Positions 1 through 7,205 of a stretch of 16,573 nucleotides of DNA are shown piece after piece. Numbering within the stretch: the first letter of the stretch is position 1; the number at the start of each line of letters is the position of its first letter. This stretch comes from Bremia lactucae. Its lineage: Eukaryota; Oomycota; Peronosporomycetes; Peronosporales; Peronosporaceae. A program made the translations under genes and the position numbers. The stretch is from assembly GCF_004359215.1 (NCBI RefSeq), contig NC_090610.1:1041312-1057884 (forward strand), given 5' to 3'. The notes below the pieces were generated by a model. The model saw only the letters and a program-made list of their open reading frames with translations. It was not told where the DNA came from and did not search any database.

Positions 1-819
1 GCAGAGATGACAGTACATCTCTCTCGTCTCTTGAAAAAAGACGAGAAATGGTTATGGAACGCTGATTGTCAGCGTTCATTTGAAGGAATCAAGCAAAGCT
101 TGATGCAATCGCCCATATTGGCGATTGCGGATCAAGACAGACCATTCCATGTGGTCTGTGACGCCAGCGATTTCGCAATCGGCTGTGCGTTAATGCAATA
201 CGATACAGATGGCGCGGAGCGCGTCGTCTGTTACCAATCGCGTCAGCTGCAACCAGCTGAACGCAATTATCCAGTGCATGACAAGGAACTCCTTGCCATG
301 AAATATTCATTGGCTAAATTTAGGGTCTACCTCCTAGGAGATAGACCGTTCATCGTATATACGGACCATGCGTCATTACGCACGGCCGTCAATAGCCCAC
401 ACCTCTCGCAAAGAATGGCGAGGTGGCTATCCTTCTTCGCGGAGTATAACTTCTCCGTCGAATATAAACCAGGACGACTTAATGTCGTCGCTGATGCGTT
501 ATCACGCCGACCCGATTTCGAGTCAGCAGTGCACCCCAACAGTAAAAGTGATCTTACTGTTGCAACACTCACTACGAGTGTTCCATCATCAACCTTAGTT
601 GATGAAATAAAGAAAGCCTATAAAGAAGATAAGGACCTTCTTTGTCTGATGGATCATTTAATGAATCCATCCGATAAATCTTTTAAAGATCTACCGGCTT
701 TATATCGATCGTCATCCGATCGATACACAACACGTACCGGCTTATTGTATTACACAGCGTTACCGGCGACACTCCACGTGTCGTCGTCCCGACTCACAAT
801 GATTTGCGCTTGCGCATAA
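1..819 (+). CDS. pol: Pol fragment: end of reverse transcriptase and RNase H domain
   Basis: The reading frame is already open at base 1, so this is the continuation of a larger pol gene, not a 270-residue protein starting at the ATG at 7. Counting from that ATG, residues 1-45 are the RT thumb/connection. Residues 46-168 are an RT-associated RNase H, which degrades the RNA strand of the RNA:DNA hybrid. The four acidic catalytic positions are all visible: D52 (in VCDASDFAIG), E94 (DKELLAM), D120 (YTDHASL) and D163 (NVVADALSRR). About 60 residues of tether follow, then a one-base indel near 755-765 throws the frame into an artificial tail and a stop at 819. The original frame continues in the next entry. 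The RNase H domain itself looks intact. The family call is firm; function in this copy is unlikely. Confidence 0.9.
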   Translation, partial: AEMTVHLSRLLKKDEKWLWNADCQRSFEGIKQSLMQSPILAIADQDRPFHVVCDASDFAIGCALMQYDTDGAERVVCYQSRQLQPAERNYPVHDKELLAMKYSLAKFRVYLLGDRPFIVYTDHASLRTAVNSPHLSQRMARWLSFFAEYNFSVEYKPGRLNVVADALSRRPDFESAVHPNSKSDLTVATLTTSVPSSTLVDEIKKAYKEDKDLLCLMDHLMNPSDKSFKDLPALYRSSSDRYTTRTGLLYYTALPATLHVSSSRLTMICACA

Positions 820-1250
820 TGTATGAGTGTCACGATGCTCCAACAAGTGGACATCGTGGACGTGAGAAGACTTACCTCACGGTAAGTCGATACTTTTACT
901 GGCCCCGCCAGTATCAGTTTGTGCGCAAGTACATTCGTGCTTGCGAGGTTTGTCAACGGGTGAAGCCTAGCCCTTCATCCCGTGCACCTCCAACGTCTCC
1001 TACTTCCGGCAGAGTGTTGACAGTCCTTATCTATAAAATTCGTCTTCGGATTTCCCAAAGACGATCACAAAAACAATGGAATCCTTGTTTTGGTAGACAG
1101 ATTCAGCAAGATGGTTACATCTTGCTGCAGTACCAGAGTCGATTACGGCTCCGGGCTGTACCCGTGTCTTTATCGACACGGTAATCAAACTCCACGGTCT
1201 ACCTCGTGAACTGGTCTCGGATAGAGATCTACGGTTTACGGTGGAGTAAT
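804..1250 (+). pseudogene. pol: Integrase fragment: HHCC zinc finger and broken DDE core
   Basis: This is the continuation of pol after the frameshift near 760. The N-terminal zinc-binding domain is clear: a histidine pair in YECHDAPTSGH and the cysteine pair in CEVCQRVK, the HHCC pattern that stabilises retroviral-type integrases. A second frameshift at about 1020 moves the catalytic core into another frame, where the FVFGFPKDDH and LVLVDRFSKM stretches and the second catalytic aspartate (LVSDRDLRFT) can still be read. The position where the first catalytic D is expected (just before FVFGFP) reads K. At about 1245 the core stops abruptly and sequence homologous to the acidic pre-GPY linker follows, so the catalytic E and the core's C-terminal half are deleted. 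It is a non-functional remnant. Confidence 0.85.
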
Positions 1251-1653
1251 CAATATCGAAGATGAGAAAAATCTCTTGGCAGTGCGCACAAAGCGCACTG
1301 AAAAAGACAAAACAAATGAGTCAGCAGAGGAATTACTGCTGGCGCTAGAATAAGTAATCCGTTTCGTACAGGATAATATTGCTAACGCAGTGAACCGTCA
1401 GAAGCGGAACGCAGACAAACATGGAAGAGCAAACGCTTTTTCATTTAAAATTAATGACCTAGTACAACTCTCTACGGTAAATTTTCCTAAGCGTGTAGTC
1501 ACTAATGTGGGTAGCAGTAAACTACTACCCAAGTTCATTGGTCCTTTCCGTGTACTGCATCGCAGAGGCAATGCGTACACAATAGAATTGCCACGTAGGA
1601 TGCGAACGCATCCTACGTTTTACGTTGGTAAGGCTTCGCCCGTAGCATCGGAG
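1251..1653 (+). pseudogene. pol: Integrase C-terminal linker and GPY/F domain (left A copy)
   Basis: An acidic and charged linker (EDEKNLLAVRTKRTEKDKT) is followed by a stop near 1352 and then by the conserved approach to the GPY/F module (NRQKRNADKHGRANAFSFK, then a DLVQLST strand). The core reads LLPKFIGPFRVLHRRGNAY and ends RRMRTHPTFYVG. GPY/F domains are SH3-like modules of chromoviral integrases involved in multimerisation and DNA contact. The counterpart on the other strand at 15922-16290 aligns throughout. After FYVG the frame shifts relative to the expected RLRPY, and the reading frame then runs in frame into the inverted coiled-coil block, giving an artificial fusion ORF ending at 1974. 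Confidence 0.8.
1593..1618. repeat. 12-bp palindrome in GPY/F end (left copy)
   Basis: ACGTAGGATGCG, spacer AA, CGCATCCTACGT; it lies 35 bp before the inverted block. Confidence 0.85.
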
Positions 1654-2024
1654 GGAAAGTTAGATCCGACCCATTTGTCGGATCTAGAGTCGAACATTTA
1701 CAAACTCGATCGCTTCCTCCATGATTTAGAGGAAGGTTTGGATCACGAGCGCGGTAAGCGTCGCTCGTTGAAGCAGATGGTACAAGCTCATCATATCGAA
1801 CGATTGGAAGACCGTTCGAAGAGTGCATACTCAATGTTGGAGGACGAACGGAAATATGACGCTCTTCGTGATGAGCTTTCATCAGCTCATCGCGGTTTTA
1901 AAGATCTTCGGACCCGACAAGAGAATCTCCAGATTCAAAATGAGAATCTGGTTCGTGACCACAAAAATCTTTAGGGATTATTGAAAAGGGTAGTCCGATC
2001 CGTCCTCGGAAGAAACCGCGTACT
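1654..2024 (+). other. Inverted internal block carrying antisense-ORF coiled coil, now in sense
   Basis: This 371-bp block matches 15511-15885 in the same (+) orientation, although both its flanks (GPY/F upstream, chromodomain downstream) match the right copy only as reverse complement. The block is therefore inverted inside one copy. The right copy keeps a continuous pol linker on the minus strand (YVGRLHPYHQYAASSEDG), so the left copy is the rearranged one. Read on plus, the block encodes a charged helical stretch (EERKYDALRDELSS-type, QENLQIQNENLVRDHKNL, then RPRKKPRT) with coiled-coil spacing and a basic tail. One deleted base at about 1972 creates the stop at 1974. The inversion has joined it in frame to the integrase GPY/F domain. 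Confidence 0.75.
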
Positions 2025-2330
2025 TCCGCCACAACCCTTGGTGGATTCCCACGGTGATCAACGTTTCCTTGTGGAACGTATCCAAAACCACCGTGATGTG
2101 AAGAGGCAGCGAACGAGTTATCTTGTTCGCTGGCGCGGTTATCCACCTTCACATGACAGCTGAGAGTCTCGTTCCCAGCTAATTGTTGACGTTGAGGGCC
2201 TCGTCCGTCAGTATGCCGAGACCCATCCGATGGTTCAGAAGGTCCGTCGGAAAACACGCACCCCTGGCGAATGTAAATCGATTGCAAAACGTCAATCGCA
2301 TCGCGCATCTCGATAGATGCGAGCCCTTCC
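2025..2330 (+). pseudogene. pol: Integrase C-terminal chromodomain (left A copy)
   Basis: After PPQPLVDSHGDQ, a classic chromodomain begins: FLVERIQNHRDVKRQRTSYL, then VRWRGYPPSHDS, a TGA at 2161-2163 where a tryptophan (SWEP-type motif) is expected, then SRSQLIVDVEGLVRQYAETHP. The aromatic cage positions Y and W in YLVRW are present; the third is lost to the stop. Chromodomains at the end of chromoviral integrases bind modified histone tails and bias insertion into particular chromatin. The counterpart is on the minus strand at 15229-15500. The frame from the inverted block leads directly in, so this would be the pol C terminus. Confidence 0.85.
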
Positions 2331-2438
2331 CCAGGGTGAAGAAAGGGGATAGACATCCCCTTTTACTCTCTTCGTGTTGTCAACACAACACGGACGCGGA
2401 TCACCCCACCTCAGGCATGGAAGTCCTGCTTCACGTGA

Positions 2439-2470
2439 CAACCGGTGCAATTTATACCTTGCACCGGTTG
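2439..2470. repeat. 12-bp stem hairpin
   Basis: CAACCGGTGCAA, loop of 8, TTGCACCGGTTG. It is the longest of a dense run of perfect hairpins at 2342-2634. The right copy (about 15059-15090) keeps one arm, with two changes in the other. Confidence 0.85.
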
Positions 2471-3408
2471 GAGTTCGCTTCTCAAACTTAACGCTATCGC
2501 GTTAAGTCTTTGAAGCCAGGCATCGCGTCTAATTTCTATGACATTGCGAATGAACGCACTTCAGGCTTGCAAAAGCGAGACGTTATCTCGCTTATTGTTG
2601 CCACTATACCATCGATGCTTAAGAAAAGCATCGAGATAAAAATCTTCCTCAGCGCGAAAGTTCTTTGCGCTGGGATCAAGGCCATGCAGCTTTATCGCAA
2701 TACATAAGGGATATTTCTTGTGAGGAGTGGTCTCTCCAGACAAGCTTTTAATTAGCTTTTTGGGCAAAAGCTACGGCTTTTTATCAGGGGCAAGACGAGA
2801 CATTTTAGTGTCTAGGACCCCCTGAGTGGATCCAAAAAAGCAGGGGTACCACAAGAACTTTTATTACGATGGCTTACGTCATCGTCATCACCACGCACAG
2901 AAATATGTGCGGGTTTGACGGCACGGGAAACGGTGCTGGCGATGAGGAATTATCCTCATCGTCGGAGCCGAACCTGCTGTAGCGAATGCTACCAGCGCGT
3001 CTACTCGAATAAGCCTCCTCATTCAAGGCTCATAGTCAGCCGCCTGACGATGATCAGGTGACTGTTTCGCTCTCCCCGAGTCGGCCATTTCGTCCGACTC
3101 GCATTCGTAGTCGGCCTCCATAGAGAAGTCGCATTCACGTGGTGTATCACCACGTGCACCCGCAACATTTCGAGTTGCGAATGAATATGACACTACGGCA
3201 GACGGAACGTCTGCCGCAAGAGACGATAATGCTTCGCCCGTGGCTGCATGAACCGCAGCCGAAGGCGCCGCACTATTCGCATACCGCATGAACTTGTTAA
3301 CCATGCTATAGAATTAAAAATGATAGTTTTGAACAATCAACATCGTTTTTTAATAAAGTGGTCTTATAGTGTCCACTCTTTCCGATGACAGTCAGAGTGA
3401 TTGTCGTT

Positions 3409-3422
3409 AAAGGGAGGGGTGA
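3409..3422 (+). promoter_or_regulatory. Polypurine tract of left A element
   Basis: The purine run AAAGGGAGGGG followed by TGA abuts the TGTAACGG start of the 3' LTR. This is the usual position of the primer for plus-strand DNA synthesis, and it fixes both the LTR boundary and the sense strand of the element as plus. Confidence 0.75.
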
Positions 3423-3862
3423 TGTAACGGGATGTATCGTGCCATGAAATTAACACTTGTAGGTTGTTAATTAATATATTATCTAAAAGGTAGTTAATAT
3501 TTGGAGAATATTACTTTACATTGTAATTTTCTAAAAGCTTATCCATTGGTAGATATAGACCATTAAATCTATTTCTCCGCGGTCCAGTCAGCGCTGGACG
3601 CGCGCAAAGAGAAAGACAGATAAGACTTTATTACATGTTTTGTAAAAATTTATAATTAAGTTAGTATTAAGTAGATAGACAAGAAGAACTACTCAATTAT
3701 ATTAATACAGTTTTAAATTAAAACTCTTTAAAGCAAGTGTTTTGAAGAGAGTCTTCCTCTGCACGTACTAGTGTACATGAAGTGATGTGAGGCACCACTC
3801 GCACTGAGGCAGTGCGAAATGGACTTGTACTGAAGCAGTACAAGTCAGTAGTGCCCCGTTAC
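3423..3862 (+). repeat. 3' LTR of left A element
   Basis: It starts TGTAACGG right after the polypurine tract and ends GTGCCCCGTTAC, complementary to the start. Its 440 bp match the reverse complement of 13668-14107. The last base of the expected ...TTACA end is replaced by a C run (3862-3870). AT-rich U3-like sequence fills the first two thirds. Near the 3' end lie two adjacent perfect hairpins (3799-3817 and 3822-3846). Confidence 0.85.
3799..3846. repeat. Twin hairpins in LTR A
   Basis: The first hairpin is CGCACTG, loop AGG, CAGTGCG (3800-3816, with one more pair outside). The second is GACTTGTACTG, loop AAG, CAGTACAAGTC (3822-3846), an 11-bp perfect stem. Both are found in the right LTR (13684-13708 perfect; the other carries one inserted base). 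A cis-acting RNA or DNA role is possible but unproven. Confidence 0.8.
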
Positions 3863-4400
3863 CCCCCCCCTCCCCAACTACATTTGGGAATTGATAAAGC
3901 CACACCCCTTAATTTTCTACCTCTGTATTCATGAGAGTAGTCGTAATGGTAGCAAAATGTTGGTAACTAGAATTCATATTGAGAAACCTTTATGCAGGCC
4001 TTCCCAGCTCCAGTAGCTCGAAAGGTCTGCAAAAAGACTTCGCAATGTATGCGAACTTTCATGTTAAATGGCAAGATGCTTTTTCAACAACAAATTACGT
4101 GCGAAAGCCGACAAAACTGAAGCTTGCGCTCATGGTGCGTTCAGAAAAGAGCACCAAGGTTCGCCTATTTGAAAGGTAGGCATGCACTTTCGCAAGAGTT
4201 GGTAGAAGTTAAGTAAAATAAATTTATCCTTAGCTTGACCTCCAAAGACTAACATGCATGCGCAAGGGCGCATCTCCGACCTTTGTTGCTTATTTCTAGC
4301 CTTCTCTCTCGTTCTCGATTTGCTGCCCTTTCGTTTTGCTCTTTTTATGATGTGCTAATCAAGTGCGGGCGCTCTTAGCTTTTTCTCACCTGTTAAAAAC
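3863..4400. other. Unassigned spacer between A element and B array
   Basis: It begins with a C-rich run (3862-3878). I see no LTR, transposase or RNA gene. A 66-codon frame at 3979-4179 (plus) starts only at a TTG and has no recognisable motif, so I do not call it a gene. The last 100 bases are pyrimidine-rich. It may be host DNA or an old repeat. Confidence 0.5.
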
Positions 4401-4405
4401 GGTAC
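4401..4405. repeat. Target site duplication, left (ggtac)
   Basis: The five bases before the outer LTR end (TGTAGCGG at 4406) read ggtac. The five bases after the other outer LTR end (ATTACA ending 13467) read agtac. A 4/5 match at the length typical of Ty3/Gypsy insertions suggests that the whole tandem array descends from one insertion. Confidence 0.55.
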
Positions 4406-4896
4406 TGTAGCGGAGCTGCCTCGCTCCTAAAGTCAGAGGAAGACTTTCACACTCAGAGAATCACTTAGTTCTATTGAACTAATGGGTTTAACAACTCAGG
4501 AAGTCAAGTCGTACAAGCTATTAAAGCTGAAGAAATCCTAGTTCAAGGGATTCAGGGGCTCGTAGAACCAAGTGGCACCTAGTGTCCAAGAGGATATACC
4601 TTAGAAAGGCTTCTATCTCTTACGGATCAATGCGGAAGCCTTAAAAAGGCACTTAACGCTTTAAGATTAAAAGGGGAACTGCACATTATTTAATTATTTA
4701 AATCGAAAAACCCTACCCTAGCTAATTAAAAATAGATTTTGGCCGCCAGATTTATATCTGGCGGCGACCACATGTGTCTCCCATAATAAATGAGATTTAA
4801 GTAACTAACTATTTTAAAATTTGATAAAAGGGTATCTTACCCATAAAGTAAATGTACCACAACAACGGTTCTCCAACCGATGTGTGCCCCATTACA
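4406..4896 (-). repeat. LTR B1 (3' LTR of first B element)
   Basis: On minus it runs TGTAATGGGGCAC...CTCCGCTACA, with matching TGT/ACA ends, 491 bp. From about 4690 to 4896 it is the same as LTR B2; from 4406 to about 4690 it is clearly diverged from it. It carries the hairpin at 4742-4765. Confidence 0.88.
4742..4765. repeat. Conserved LTR B hairpin
   Basis: GCCGCCAGAT, loop TTAT, ATCTGGCGGC: a 10-bp GC-rich stem in an otherwise AT-rich LTR. It recurs at 9029-9052 and, with a changed loop and a 9-bp stem, at 13315-13338, although the surrounding sequence of the third LTR has drifted. Confidence 0.85.
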
Positions 4897-4906
4897 CCCT
4901 CCCCCA
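4897..4906 (-). promoter_or_regulatory. Polypurine tract of first B element
   Basis: On minus, TGGGGGAGGG directly precedes the LTR start TGTAATGGGG. It marks the primer for plus-strand synthesis and fixes the element orientation. Confidence 0.75.
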
Positions 4907-5006
4907 TCAGACTGTTGACACCGAGTGACAAAATTCGCTTCATTTCCTCTTAGAGGTTGGAACTTAAACAGCTAACGTTCGGTTGTGTTTTTCATTCCTT
5001 TGTCTC

Positions 5007-6319
5007 ATGACAATCAAGCATGAGTCACAGACTCTTAGTACCTTCCTCGACGATGAGGGAGTGGTGGACTTTGAAAGTCACTCTCCATCAGAGGAGGAGG
5101 AGTAGGAGCGTCGTTCTTTCACGCCTTCTCCTCCGTATGAACGTCGGCGGGCCCCGAATCCGTACCCAGAATGTGGTGCCGCTGATGTCTTAACTGCATT
5201 GAGCAGGACACGGGACCCTGATTTCAACATCATTACGAATCACCTCGATGAAGAGCAAGAGCAGATAATCCTCATAGAGGAAAGAGCTCGTCGAGCTGCC
5301 GATAGCGAAAGTTAAGGCTCATAGTGAATATAGATTCACTCCGCTTAGTGCGGACGAGCGTCTCAAAGAGATAGCGGGTCATAGCTTGGCCATCTGGATC
5401 TCTGGTGACCCGGCGAGGACGCCGGAGGAGATCGTTCCTCGCAACGCTCTTCATGAGCAATACCTTACGCCGAAGGTAATGACGTGAAGCCAGTATCTGA
5501 CGTTTACGTGATCAAGCCCGTGGGGCTTCGGTGACCTCCATGAGGGAAATTACGATCGTTTAGTTTCCAAACGAAACAAGACTGAAAACGAAGTCTCATT
5601 TGAGAACTGGGTTCACCGGGCCCGCAAACTCCGTAATATCTGGAATATCAGAGAGTCTGCGAATAGAGGTGATGTTAGTTGGAACGGAAGCTTCGCTCAG
5701 ACTTTGCTAAGCTTAAGGCCAAAGGCCAGTTACGTTCAACATTTATGCCACAAAACGAAGAAAGGCCTAGCCAATATTTCAGTGCTTCGATTAAGGATCG
5801 AAGCCGCACTGAGGCTTTAGATCCACCTAATCCCACGTTTAGTGGTGGAAGTGTCGTTTGCGCGAGTTGACCCTGAGCTTGGCGCTCAAAAACGTCAACG
5901 GCGTACGGGCAATTTTGCCGAAGAGGTACCTCAAACTCCCAAGAGTTTTCAGAAGAGGGGTACCCTAGCCACTTCACCAGATACTGGTATTGACTCTTAC
6001 GACGACGTCGCTTTAAAAGTTTCTCCACATGAGACTGAAGGTTCCCCCGCGCATCAAGCAGTGCGGGAGGGGGGCCGAAATTTCGGCGGAAGCATTTGAT
6101 GCTCTACGGCCCGAGGTGCAACTTCTTCGTGAGGTCCTTGCTCGGATTGAGAGCTCCTTTGAGGCGGTTCAGAACCGTCTTTCGCTGCTGGAGCGTCAGC
6201 AGCCACGTTTAGAGGGCCAGCTAGATTTCCTGATGAGGATGCAGCAATCTGCGGCACGACCGTCTGTCTCGGCGCAAGCGCCTTTAAGTCCACAGGGGAA
6301 GGGTCCCGATATGGCCTAA
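5007..6319 (+). pseudogene. Antisense ORF of family B, first copy, with C-terminal coiled coil
   Basis: Opposite to pol, a frame opens at ATG 5007 (MTIKHESQTLSTFLDDEGVV), 110 bp inside the 3' LTR. It runs through an acidic SPSEEEE run, a TAG at 5103, a proline-rich stretch (FTPSPPYERRRAPNPYPE) and a helical acidic segment (HLDEEQEQIILIEERARRAA) to a stop near 5314. A shifted frame (5332-5486: LSADERLKEIAGHSLAIWIS) and a 103-codon frame (5512-5820: SFENWVHRARKLRNIWNIRE) follow. The last part, 6029-6319, encodes a 96-residue protein with leucine heptads (LREVLARIESSFEAVQNRLS, LLERQQPRLEGQLDFLMRMQ) and a P/S/A tail ending GKGPDMA. It ends opposite the GPY/F end of integrase, exactly as in family A. 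No known domain is recognised. Dead in this copy. Confidence 0.5.
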
Positions 6320-6338
6320 GCAAGCCAACGTAAAACAC
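5675..6338 (-). pseudogene. pol: Integrase tail linker and chromodomain, first B element
   Basis: The frame from 6338 reads FYVGLLRPYRDPSPVDLKAL and a long proline/alanine/serine linker (to PPKFRPPSRTA near 6054). After a frameshift the chromodomain begins at about 6028: EKLLKRRRRKSQYQYLVKWL, GYPSSENSWEFEVPLRQNCP, then AVDVFER. The cage aromatics (Y and W in YLVKW, W in NSWE) are all present, making this the best preserved chromodomain in the window. The residues after about 5880 look like antisense readthrough to the stop at 5675. It would tether integrase to modified histones. Confidence 0.87.
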
Positions 6339-7101
6339 TGGGTGTGTACGCAGCTTGCTGGGAAGGTTTAGCGTATAAGCTAGGCCTTCTTGGTCACGAC
6401 CGTAAATGGTCCAATAGAGCGCGGGCGCAATTGGTCTTGAAGACCGCGGAAACCAAGTTAATAGGTAGGTTTTTAGCGTTTAGTAAACTCGGTCTCCAAA
6501 CATATAAGAATTAATACAGCTTCTGCCTTTGGCATCTGCTTGTTCCTTTTGTTCTTCTTGGCTATCACCATCGTATTACTTACCTGTCTTAAGACACTAA
6601 ATCGCGTCGCGAGAAACTCGCTTACTTGTTTCCGAACGGTAACAGGGCTGATATCAGCAAGCCTATCAGCAAATTCTCCCTACCAAGCCCTGAACCACGC
6701 AGTGGTATCGTTTGCGGAACGCGCGGGTGGGTAAGACCGTTTATATAGAACGGAGAATAGCTTGTGGAGGCATGAATAACGTTATTTAACGCAAATTCCA
6801 CGACTGGGAGCATGGAGCTCCAGCGCATTGGTGTCTGAGCACACACACTGCGTAAAACGTCTTCAATGACGCGATTGACACGTTCAGTTTGATTATCGGT
6901 CTGCGGATGGTCCGCAGTGGACATATCCAATCTGGTGCTAAGCACTCGGAAATTTGATTTCCAGAATTTACCCGTGAAACGGGGATCCTGATCAGAGACA
7001 ATTGCCACTGGCAAACCATGTTGTCGAAACACGCGATCGATAAACAGCTTAGCTGTACCCTGTTCATCAATGGAATCCGGCACGGCCGCTATGTGAGCCA
7101 A
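6339..7101 (-). pseudogene. pol: Truncated integrase: DDE core C-terminal part and GPY/F, first B element
   Basis: The 159-residue frame 7101-6622 starts inside the catalytic core ([20 protein letters not shown]). The second catalytic aspartate is in VSDQDPRFTGKFW and the glutamate in HPQTDNQTERVNRV (the usual DGQ reads DNQ). FALNNVIHASTSYSPFYING follows. A frameshift near 6650 then leads to the GPY/F module, readable in pieces between about 6620 and 6340 (RPRSIGPFTVV, LRTHPVFYVG). The zinc finger and the first catalytic aspartate are absent. Only the VVFVDRLSK strand survives upstream near 7160-7190, separated by about 75 bp of unrelated sequence. It cannot be catalytic. Confidence 0.87.
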
Positions 7102-7205
7102 TAAAAGACACCATCACGTTTAATAAACATTGAAGTTTGGTTTAATCGCCCAGGACAAGCATCAAGTTTTTGCTCAAACGGTCAACAAAGACCACTATAC
7201 CGGAG
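7102..7205 (-). other. Deletion scar replacing RT, RNase H and integrase N terminus
   Basis: Between the end of the protease frame (7206) and the integrase core (7101) there are only about 100 bp, where a full element would have well over 1.5 kb of RT, RNase H and integrase zinc finger. A short integrase strand ([11 protein letters not shown]) and unidentified filler occupy the gap. The second B copy has the same scar at 11389-11492. Confidence 0.8.

Larger units (their letters stand above)
2025..3304 (-). pseudogene. Antisense ORF of family A (left copy), broken
   Basis: On the strand opposite to pol, coding-like sequence starts at an ATG at 3304 (MVNKFMRYANSAAPS), about 120 bp inside the 3' LTR. 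It continues through an acidic, serine-rich stretch (SMEADYECESDEMADSG) to SPDHRQAADYEP. After frame changes it reads a P/S/D-rich spacer and then a compact basic domain (KKLIKSLSGETTPHKK, GLDPSAKNFRAEEDFYLDAF, LKHRWYSGNNKRDNVSLLQA, a stop, SAFIRNV). A further 152-codon open frame (2356-1898) lies across the chromodomain. The right copy shows the same segments on its own antisense strand. Left and right share these peptides with few changes, for example LDPSAKNF and KRDNVSL. I recognise no known family. Stops and frameshifts show this copy is dead. It could also be an incidental open frame. Confidence 0.5.
1..3862 (+). mobile_element. Family A Ty3/Gypsy chromovirus-like element, 3' part (left copy)
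   Basis: Sense-strand order is RT end, RNase H, integrase zinc finger, partial DDE core, GPY/F module, chromodomain, about 1.1 kb without sense coding, polypurine tract and 3' LTR, which is the canonical Ty3/Gypsy order. The 5' LTR, gag, protease and most of RT lie before the window. The copy is dead: there are frameshifts near 760 and 1020, a deletion at about 1245 that joins the integrase core to the acidic linker before GPY/F, an inverted block at 1654-2024 and a stop inside the chromodomain. A second copy of the same family lies in opposite orientation at 13668-16573. Confidence 0.9.

Noticed and set aside
3862..3878. C-rich run next to the LTR end as a possible G-quadruplex or regulatory tract
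   Set aside because: A nine-C homopolymer beside an LTR end is as likely to be a slippage or assembly artefact; no second copy supports it.
3979..4179. 66-codon open frame in the spacer
   Set aside because: It starts only at TTG, has no recognisable motif or nearby promoter, and is short enough to occur by chance.
5272..5460. 62-codon minus frame (and its copy at 9559-9747) downstream of the chromodomain
   Set aside because: It lies opposite the antisense-ORF frame LSADERLKEIAGHSLAIWIS, has no family resemblance, and is beyond the pol C terminus. Most likely a shadow frame.
6540..6734. 64-codon plus frame with a hydrophobic start (copy at 10827-11021)
   Set aside because: It is the complement of the integrase region between core and GPY/F; the hydrophobic run is the antisense of lysine-rich codons.
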